Shown here: positions 55,940 to 64,000 of the stretch, piece after piece
Layout of the letters: each line of letters begins with the position of its first letter
Position numbering within the stretch: the first letter of the stretch is position 1
NCBI GenBank assembly: GCA_015499995.1
Contig: JADNRV010000064.1
Coordinates: 124,001 to 188,000, forward strand
DNA from: Flammula alnicola
Lineage: Eukaryota > Basidiomycota > Agaricomycetes > Agaricales > Strophariaceae
Direction of reading: 5' to 3'
Length of the DNA stretch: 64,000 nt
Notes under the pieces: generated by a model
The model's database searches: none
What the model saw: the letters and a program-made list of their open reading frames with translations, nothing else
What the model was told of the DNA's origin: nothing
Position numbers and translations under genes: made by a program

Positions 55940-58930
55940 TCACTGGAAGTACGAGTCGACATACATAGGAGGATGGACGGCATTCGCATTGCCGTTGCCG
56001 ACGCTGTTCTCCTGCCCACACTGCCCTTCGCCGGCTCCTCAGGGAGAGCCATCGGTGGGTGGAGGTAGGTAGAGAACAAGCTCTCCTCGTCCTGCAGCGC
56101 CATCGGCGGGTGCAAATAGTCCATGGGCGAGTCGTCGTTCCCGGCGTTGCTGCTGCTGCTGCTGCTCGTGCTCGTGCTCGCCGACGAGGAGCTGCCTCCA
56201 GTGCTCGAAGGCGCCAACATGGGTGGGTGGAACAACGGAGCGTCATTGTCGGTGTTGCTCTGGGGCATCATCGGCGGGTGCCAGAACGTGTTCCCAGACC
56301 CCCGGAGCGCAGGGCCCGCATTGATCGACCCATTGCTGTTGTACGCGCTGAACGGGAATTCCATCGAGGACCGCTTGGAGTGCGACGTCGACGACGAGGC
56401 AGAGCTGTACCCGTCCCCGCTGTACGAGCTGAACGAAACAGCAGATGAAGGCGGCTCAGACGCCGAGTCGGTGCTCATCCTCCTCCTCTTGGTCGAGCGC
56501 GGGCTGAGGGCGAGGTCAATGTCCGACGATTCCACAGAGGAGAATGGGAGCGCATCAGCGGGCATGCTGTACAACTGCAGCAAATATTCCGGGTGGTACG
56601 GGCCGGGATAGGTGATCTGGAACGGGTTGTACATGGGAGCCTGGGTGGTGTCGGTGGTGGCACCCAAAGCACCCATCAGCTCCGAAGACGAGGAGTTGCT
56701 ACGGAAGTCGCTGTCCTCTCCGAACTCATAGGACATCTGTGTGGTCGAATCAGGGGCAAGGGTAGGAGAGGCCTCTCGGACAGGCGAGGTGCGGCGGCTA
56801 ACCCCGGGGCTGGCAGAAGGAGTATCCTCAGGAGGGCCAGTACGACGGGCATCATGCCTGGAGCGCTTTCGGATGACATCTGACTTCATCGAGATAGGGC
56901 GAGCAGAGCCATGAAGTTTGTAGTACAACCCACAACTAAACCCAAAATTAATTAATTAGTTAATTAATAATTCATTTAAATTAATGAAAAAATGAACATA
57001 CGCGTTGCAAACCGTCTTGCCTTCGTCGTCCTTCCTCCAGAGCGGGGTCGCAGTGGTATGGCAGTTGTAGCACTGCGCTGCTACTGAAGGTCGAACTGCG
57101 TCTGAATAAAGTGGAGAAGTTTGGCTGTCGACGGGCCACTTACCCATGACATCGACGGTTTCGGGGCGGGGTGCAACCTGCGAAGTGCGGCCCTCAGCAC
57201 CATGAGAGTTGCGCATGCTCTTCGGGCGCGGTCGCTTGTGCTATTAGAGAGAGGCAATTAGATAATGCAGTACAAGAGAATTAAAACCGACATCACGAAC
57301 CAGCTTGCAGTAAAGGCCACAGGCGTTGCATTCAGCTCATCATTCAAACCCCTCCTCCAAAGAGGGGTGTGAGTGGCACCACAGTTCGAACACTCGGCCT
57401 TGACACCTCCAGGCGCCGAATTACCCAGCCCTGAGCCACTGCCGCGCAGGACGGCGGGTTAGGCTCGTAGCGGTGGCACTGGGTCCGAGGACCTGGTCGA
57501 GACCGTCTGCGTCCGCAGGGTGAGAGTTGGGCGCCCAGTAGGGGTGCTGGAGCGGGTGCCGTAGATCGAGCTAACCCGCGAAGGGGCAAGGGTCTCAGGT
57601 AAGATATCCTTGACGGCTTGAGAAGAGGAGGAATGTTCTTGAAGATTGATGCCTTCCTGGCAGTGCTGGGTGCGGGGGACAGCTGGTCGAAATCCTCGTC
57701 GTCGCTGTTGACGCTGCTGCTGTTTTCATCGTCGCCAACCGCTGCCGACGACGAGACGGAGGCAACAGAAGAGACCGACGAAGCAATGGAGGATTTTCGG
57801 GCACTGAGAATGCCAACGGAAGGGGTGGCGGAAGCGAGGACAAGGGTGGAGGCAGTGGGTGGGGCAGGGACAGAGGCCATGACCACGTCCTGCTCCTGTC
57901 CTGCAGAAGAGGAAGTGGAAGCCACTGCTTCAGATTTTTCGACTGGATCAGCGGGGTTGGTGGCGCTGGTGCTGTCAGTGTTGTCGTCGGTGGCTTTGGA
58001 GGACCAGGCAAACTGAGAGCCGTTGTCGCTGGAAGGCTCGTCGTTAAAGAGGAGGTCGTCGAGCGCAAGCTCGATGGTGGGGCGGGAAATGCTAAACTGG
58101 TCGTTACTTCCGGAGGGGTTGAACCCTTCGCCGTAGTTCATGCGGGTCGTCAAGGTGGGTGCAGCGTAAAGTAGTGCAGATGGGCCGAAGTCGTTACTGA
58201 AGAGTCCTGGAAAGTGAAGAGAGGATGGGAATTGGGAAGTGGAGGTCGAAGCAGAGACGGATGTCTCAGGCCTGGAGTCACCGTCGGCCATGACGGCGTC
58301 CTCCCCGTCAGTCTGAGAGCGCGAAACTGCAGCCCGGGTCCGCTTGGTAAACTCTGCGGAAGGCTTAGTGTCCGGTTTCTTAACGGGGGCACTGGGGGTT
58401 GTCTGTGCAGGCTGATCAACACTGAATGTGAATTGCATGCGCTTGATGGTGCCGGGCTGGGCGTTCTGGCTGGCTTCGCGGTTGCGTTCTTTTTCGATGG
58501 CGCGCTGCTTGATCATATCGGTGGAGTGGTTACGTTTGAAATCGGGTGCCTCGAGCTCTTCGATGCTCCTGGTTAAATAGAAAAAAAAGTGGCTTAGGGT
58601 CAAGGGTTGGTCAGGGCGAGGGCGCTTAACGACGAACCGTCCTTTCTCTTTGTCAAGTTTGTCCCCCATGCATTTGCTGAGCTTCTTGAATTCACGCTTG
58701 GATTTGGCGTTGTCGGTGTCGACCATGAGATTCTGGAGATGCCATAACCTCCAGCTCAAGTTCTCGAGTCTTTGGCCTTGTTCGAGGAAACTGGCGACCT
58801 TGGTACAGACCTAGAGTAGTAAAACAAGGTCAAGGATGAAGATAAGAAAAAAGGAATATAATGTACCTTCCATGTCTTGGTTAAAGACTCTGTATCATTA
58901 AGGTTGCTGAACGCGACGAAAGACTTGTTT
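55940..58930 (-). CDS. Two-finger GATA transcription factor with AreA-type N-terminal region; frame breaks
   Basis: The N-terminal part reads KSFVAFSNLNDTESLTKTWK, an intron, VCTKVASFLEQGQRLENLSW and RLWHLQNLM. This resembles the conserved N-terminal block (DUF1752) of fungal nitrogen GATA regulators. A long Ser/Thr/Ala-rich region follows. Finger 1 (57300-57395) is CSNCGATHTPLWRRGLNDEL with CNACGLYCKL. Finger 2 (57060-56890) is CYNCHTTATPLWRKDDEGKT with CNACGLYYKLHG and then RKRSRHDARR. HPPM motifs recur to the end. One base is missing inside finger 1 (near 57330). The frame also changes near 57430-57470, with a TAA. A third base is missing near 56015, after which the natural-looking end VHPPMYVDSYFQ stops at 55940. 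Such factors bind GATA sites in the nucleus. The regulon (nitrogen or iron) is uncertain, and the 5' end is unknown. Confidence 0.5.
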
Positions 58931-61900
58931 CCCTAGACGATGGAAATCGGGAGACAAAAAAGCAAAAAAAAAATGACAATGAGCGAAACACGGTCAAGAA
59001 AAGAATTGGTGGCGCAAAGGCAACCAACTTTGAACTTGAGATTGAGGATAGAGGGCATTTAGCAGAAGAGTAGGGACGAGAGAGAAAGAAAAAAGGGGAA
59101 ACAAGGAAAGAGAACGAGGGATGATGTGGTTATAGGCAGAGAACTTGACAGTTTGACTAAACTCGGCTTTTTCGCCTGATGCACGTTGCAAACCCATTTA
59201 TTTGAAATTCCAACAAACCTCTCTCCAGTCCTTGTTCCCAGCCTACTTCTTCCTTCTCAAATCAGCCTTTATCTCGCGGAGAGAATACATCTGACTCGAT
59301 ATCTCGACCCGAATACCGACTGACTGATCATCAGCCCTTTAAAAATCAACCCAAACCGCGCCTCTTTGCAACGTGGAAATTTGAACCAGTTCGCTCCGAT
59401 TTTTTGCCGGCCCTCCTTTCCTTCCTGCTCACATTCCGATATCACCCCTTCGCGACACCGTTCACCACAGACATGAGGCCCGTTCAATGGACGACAATGA
59501 TAACAGACACTCTTCACCCTCAGACTCGTTGCTCATTCCATGAATAAATATCCTTTGACATACATCTTCCGCGTCGCAATAGCTATCGCAATTACCATTG
59601 GTGTGAGAGTCCCCCGGTATTATCGTCTTCTTAATCCCCTCGTGTAGAGTTATTGTTACACTTATCTTTCGACACTGCTCATTTGAACCGAATGTATATT
59701 ATTAATAGTTCCCAGGGTTCCTTCATCTCATTTTGCTCCATTTCCTGTTAGTGTTCCATTAACGTTCCCTTCATCAACAAATCATTAATAACGAGTTGGG
59801 GAATGTCTTCTCCAGAGAACAATCCTCATGAAAAGAGCGACATCACGCAATCGTCGTCGTGGAACGCCTTGTCCCCACAGTGTCCAGCCTGTCCCATATG
59901 TACATCCAGTACATCCAGTACATACCGTACACCACCGCCTTCCTTAATGAGCAAAAATGCCCATAACCCTACCTCTTCATGTGCCTGTGTGATACAAATT
60001 CAGGAAACATACGCCCGAACTCGCCTGTGCAAAGCTTCCGAAGCGAGCTAGGGAGAGTTTGGAGATCTGGAAGGAGTTGCATGACTATCACGCGACCCAC
60101 ACACAATGCAGCACAGCATGCCATTGTCAGCCTCGAGGTGGACATTCTTAGGCATAGCGCTGTTTCGCTGATAGCGGGCTCCTACACTATCAACCCTCGA
60201 CTTGACCGTTCCACGAACATGTAACCAGCTCCCTGCATTGACAAACGCCCAAGCAAACCGGTCAAACCTACGCCAATCAAGTCGGCAATCATATTAAGAG
60301 GCTGTGGGTCTGAAAGAAAGGGTTTGCATACAGTACAGTTATTATGTATCCTTTCATGTTTTGTCAGGCTGCGCGGTTGTCGCTGCGACGCACCGTACCT
60401 ACCATTTGCCAGGGACAAGAGGAATCCTTCCTTCCATCATTCTTTTTACTCCTGCCGACACTATCTAGTCGCCTAAAACAATACGATGTGTACATGTAAT
60501 GGACACCCTTGGTTATTATATAACTACAGCCAGCTTTTACGAAACCAGCTTCGCAGACGATGACTCAAGAGTCGAAGTCCGGATTCATTTCCCACTAGCC
60601 TGTGCAAACCAAGTCGGCCACGCTATATTCTTCCATGCAAACTCCGGGTCACTTCTTATCTTCAATAAAGCCTTCCTCTGACATCATCACGGTAGATTTG
60701 TTAGCACAGGATAGCACCAGACAGGCCACGCTCATCCAACGAGCATCCACGACGCATACCGTTTTGCTTCCTTCAATTGAATCGACGCAGAGGCAACGCG
60801 AAACAACGGCACACATACCGCGAATTGTCGTTATCTCCCTTCGCAAGACACAGCTGAATGTTAGATCCGAGAGAAGCTTCAGGTGTAGGAGATAAGTACA
60901 CTATACAGGCACTCCACCACAGAACACAGACAAGAGCGGGAGTAAGTAGCCCCGCTGAAACCCAAAACTAATCAGACAGCCAGAAGATGAGCGCTACTCG
61001 CTTTTGTAGGTAATTTTTCATTTAACGTTGATTCGACATCGCATTCAACGCGACTACCGCGAGGCCTTAGAGTCCAGACGCCCTTGATAGGTAGAGCCAA
61101 ACGAACGTTGCCTTGTAACACGGAACGCCCAATACCCACAACCTATCCCATGGCCTATCACATGCATCACAGATAGCAAGTCTATCAAAGCACGACATCG
61201 GGTCCTAGGACTCTTAGTACTTGATGCCTGGATATAATAGATTGGGCCGAGCAGAAACCGTCCAGAAAGAACCCGTAACAAATGTTACAAATCCGAGGGG
61301 TCTCCCATCTCCTAGAACTACAGAAAGACATCAGAGAAATTTCAGAGGGTCCATTTTTTGAACATTTAATATCGATAACAGCGCCCTCTGCTTCCTTTTG
61401 CCACAGGCCTACTATATCGGCCCGCCAAAGTCCATCGATAAGATTGGAAAACCCAAATAGGAAGGTCACCCGAATCAAATCACAAGTCCCGCGAAGATAA
61501 TTAATTGTCCACTTGCTGGTGAATTCGAATTCAGCGCACTCTGCTGACCGGGTTGAAAGGAGCGACGTCCGAACCGACCGACCCGGTGATGTCACAGGGG
61601 GGATATTCCCAAGAAAAGAAAGCGAACGGACGCCATTTTGTCGATAGGGCCGGTTAAGAACCGTTTAGACGTCCAGGTGCGCAATGTGCATCGCACAAAT
61701 GCAGGCAGAACGAGCAGAGCAAATGGCCAGGCAGGTTTGAAATTCGCTTCTTTCCTTATGTCCGTTCCCTCCGCAATGCGATACATCCAGTCACGGCCAT
61801 TGCGGAGCGGCGCGAGGACTCAGCTATTGGGGCGCACCCCCTCGCACTCGGGCACAGTACGTAGCAAAGAGCCCGGACGCTGATTTACGTCCACAAATAG

Positions 61901-63999
61901 ACGAGAAGTGACGGTTCATGACATTTATAGTTCGGATGTTCCGCCAGTCACCAGTGTCAGTGCCACTTCCTGGCCAAGGCTGACTGCGAAGACCCAATGG
62001 CTGACGATTACGCTGAGAATGGACATCCACGCAGCTGCCTTCGCCAAGATCCTGCGCAGTTGATGATGTGATGAACGCACACATACTTATAGTCAAAGAA
62101 GGCAAGGGAGGATCGTCCCAACCGGAAGCGGAAAGATTGGCCCAAGCCCACTATAAGAATACAAATCCAGGTCCAAGGTAGCGGACTTGAAGTGCTGGGG
62201 ACCATCTTACCAGTGAACCTATGGTCAAGCCTATCATATCAAGGTCACAACGGAATACGCCCGCGAGCCAGTAGCGAGCAGTCTCGGTGATTCTTTGTCG
62301 GGGAGTTCGCGAACCCATCACAAATCACGAAACGCCCATCAGAGGAGCGAAAATCGCAAAAGGACTTCGAATTCCTTTCCTTCGCGCGGTGCAGAGTAAT
62401 TCTCAGCAAGACCGAAGCCTCATGTGAGAGGATATCGCCAATAAGTATAGTACGATAGCAGAGGGTGTTCCAGATCGTTGATGTCGCCACCGATAATAGC
62501 CGTCCTTCACTGTAAGCGCAGTCATGTCTGGTCGTCAGAGAGATACTGTGTGCTTTAGTATTAACGTCATCTTCCCTTCGATATCCAAAGGCCAGGTGGA
62601 TAAACAAAGCGCTGAGCCTCACCATATACTCAGCTAGTGGAAAAACATAAGCTATTCAGCTTATCTCCAACCAAATTCAAATTCCAGATCGTAGCCTGTA
62701 AGATGCCAACTATCATCGGAATCGGAGTCGGAGTTGCAGGAGGAAAAAAGGTCTCGTCCGAGACCCAATGACCATCCTATATGCATCATGAGCATAGACT
62801 TCCGCGAGACCTTTGGTGAAATTTTAGATTTTAGAGTTATATGAACCTGCGAAAGTGAGTAGCACGCAGCAGAGGTGAGGCGAGGCGACGGGGATATGTT
62901 GACTGCATCGTGTTGGGTACCATCTCGACTTACCTCATCACACGTTGTGCATGAAGAGATGTGCAGCGGGAGAGAGAGAAACCCAAAAAATGGTCGGCCA
63001 AGTACGTGCAAAAGCGATAGTAAACCCGTCAGACGCGTTATCCAGGGCCCCACTACCCCTTCCATTCATGCAAGAGACATGCATCGTAGGTGGTGTAAAC
63101 GTGTTGTGGTGGAAAGAACAGACAGACATGCAGCGCAGATCCTTGGATTTTGTGAAAAGGACCCTCCCTGCCGGCTCGACACGCTATCATGCTATGATCT
63201 GCTATCAAATCGATGGATGTGTAGATTCCACGTCAGCAAGGAGGCAGAGAGGAAGTAAACCGGAACAATTTCGTCTCTCGTTTTTTCAGATGCGGCCAGA
63301 TCTTGGCCGGACGACTTTATCATCGTCAATCGCATCCACAGTCGTTCTTTGAGTGGCGATCGGGCGATGCGATCGATGACCCGACCTTTACAGCATTGCG
63401 GGGAAGCTCAGTCGAACGCCGAATGAGCGAATTCGAATCCGTGGCGGTCCATGTAGAAAGTTCTGTATATTTTTGGAGCTATCAGTATTGGGATGGGACC
63501 CGATCCAACCACTGGATAGTAGAGCCAGCTATGTTGGAAAGATAACTGTAAGACGAGGTAACTGAGGTGCTCACCTCCGAGGGTTATGTTGTCGGCGATT
63601 CCTTTGCATGCCAAATCCTCCCCTAGGTTTCCTCGGAAAATCAACGGACATGAAATGGAGAAGTCTCTAAAATTGTGCTACGGGAACTAGCAGTCAGACG
63701 TAGACGTAGCAGAATACGTTTGATTGGTACATGGCTTAACGCATCCTGGCAGTCTAGATATAGCATAAAAAGCGTTTGCAGATGCACGATGTCAAGTCCG
63801 AGTCGAAACTTGTAGTGCGTACCACACAGCTGAGCAAAAGTTGGGAGTTTTTTTTTAAAAAAAGAAAGAGGGAGAATTGAGAAGGCATCATGTCATCAAC
63901 TAAACGAGACGCGTCACCCGCGATCACGTGCAACATGACCCAAGTCACGCCCACAAAGGCGAAAGCCTTTTAAAAAGCCCGACGCGCACGGAATCAGGT
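58931..63999. other. Region without a supported gene
   Basis: 58931-59500 probably contains the 5' part and promoter of the GATA gene (a frame MGLQRASGEKAEFSQTV ends near 59150). A Ser/Cys-rich frame at 59803-60051 (MSSPENNPHEKSDITQSSSW) and a 136-codon frame at 61185-61595 (-) have no recognisable family. The remainder to the window end has no frame with coding character. The last 100 bases contain a GATCACGTG E-box-like string (63921-63929) and could be a promoter for a gene outside the window. Confidence 0.5.
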
Positions 64000-64000
64000 C

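Noticed and set aside
55629..58068. Long antisense or alternate-frame frames over the GATA gene (Ser/Pro/Arg-rich)
   Set aside because: They are shadows caused by the repetitive Ser/Thr codon content of the GATA gene.
61185..61595. 136-codon frame on the - strand as a gene
   Set aside because: No recognisable family, no convincing start or splice context and weak coding character.

Overview
The window looks like genomic DNA of an agaricomycete (mushroom-type basidiomycete). The evidence is the gene structure: many exons broken by GT-AG introns of about 45-70 bases. The gene content agrees: caspase-like proteases with a long C-terminal extension, several Ste14-type isoprenylcysteine methyltransferases, a DUF4436-type membrane protein, a serine-rich cupredoxin-type surface protein and a two-finger GATA factor. 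No ribosomal RNA, tRNA, CRISPR array or bacterial-style operon was seen.

Layout. (1) 1-5.9 kb: a decayed, rearranged copy of the cohesin gene SMC1. Its N-terminal and central parts lie on the + strand and its C-terminal ATPase part on the - strand, flanked by a diverged inverted repeat. (2) 6.2-7.8 kb: an apparently intact otubain deubiquitinase gene (-). (3) 8.2-16.6 kb: two caspase-like (C14) genes in the same direction. The first is intact (seven exons, 815 residues). The second is frame-broken and holds an AT-rich segment with a perfect 11-bp hairpin. A coiled-coil gene lies between them on the other strand. (4) 17.5-48.6 kb: a block built from six gene-length copies of an isoprenylcysteine carboxyl methyltransferase (ICMT/Ste14) and from a large inverted duplication. 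The arms are about 18.7-27.2 kb and 34.9-43.7 kb, with a 7.6 kb spacer holding an intact oxysterol-binding-protein gene. Each arm carries, in mirror order, an ICMT copy, a small protein ending in a Cys/Pro tail, a DUF4436-type membrane protein, a secreted protein with a hydrophobic C-terminus, and an ICMT 3' fragment. The right arm alone carries a 525-bp Tc1/mariner-like MITE. (5) 49.3-52.7 kb: damaged genes for a cupredoxin-type surface protein and an alpha/beta hydrolase. (6) 55.9-58.9 kb: a GATA transcription factor gene (-) with one-base losses in otherwise well-conserved coding sequence. (7) 59-64 kb: no gene I can support.

The genes do not form one pathway. The clearest themes are duplication, inversion and decay. 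Several genes read intact (otubain, caspase-like gene 1, OSBP, right-arm DUF4436, both Cys/Pro-tail genes, the 47.8 kb ICMT). Others carry one-base frame breaks while their amino-acid patterns stay conserved. That could be recent pseudogenisation or residual assembly indels, and the two cannot be separated from the sequence alone.
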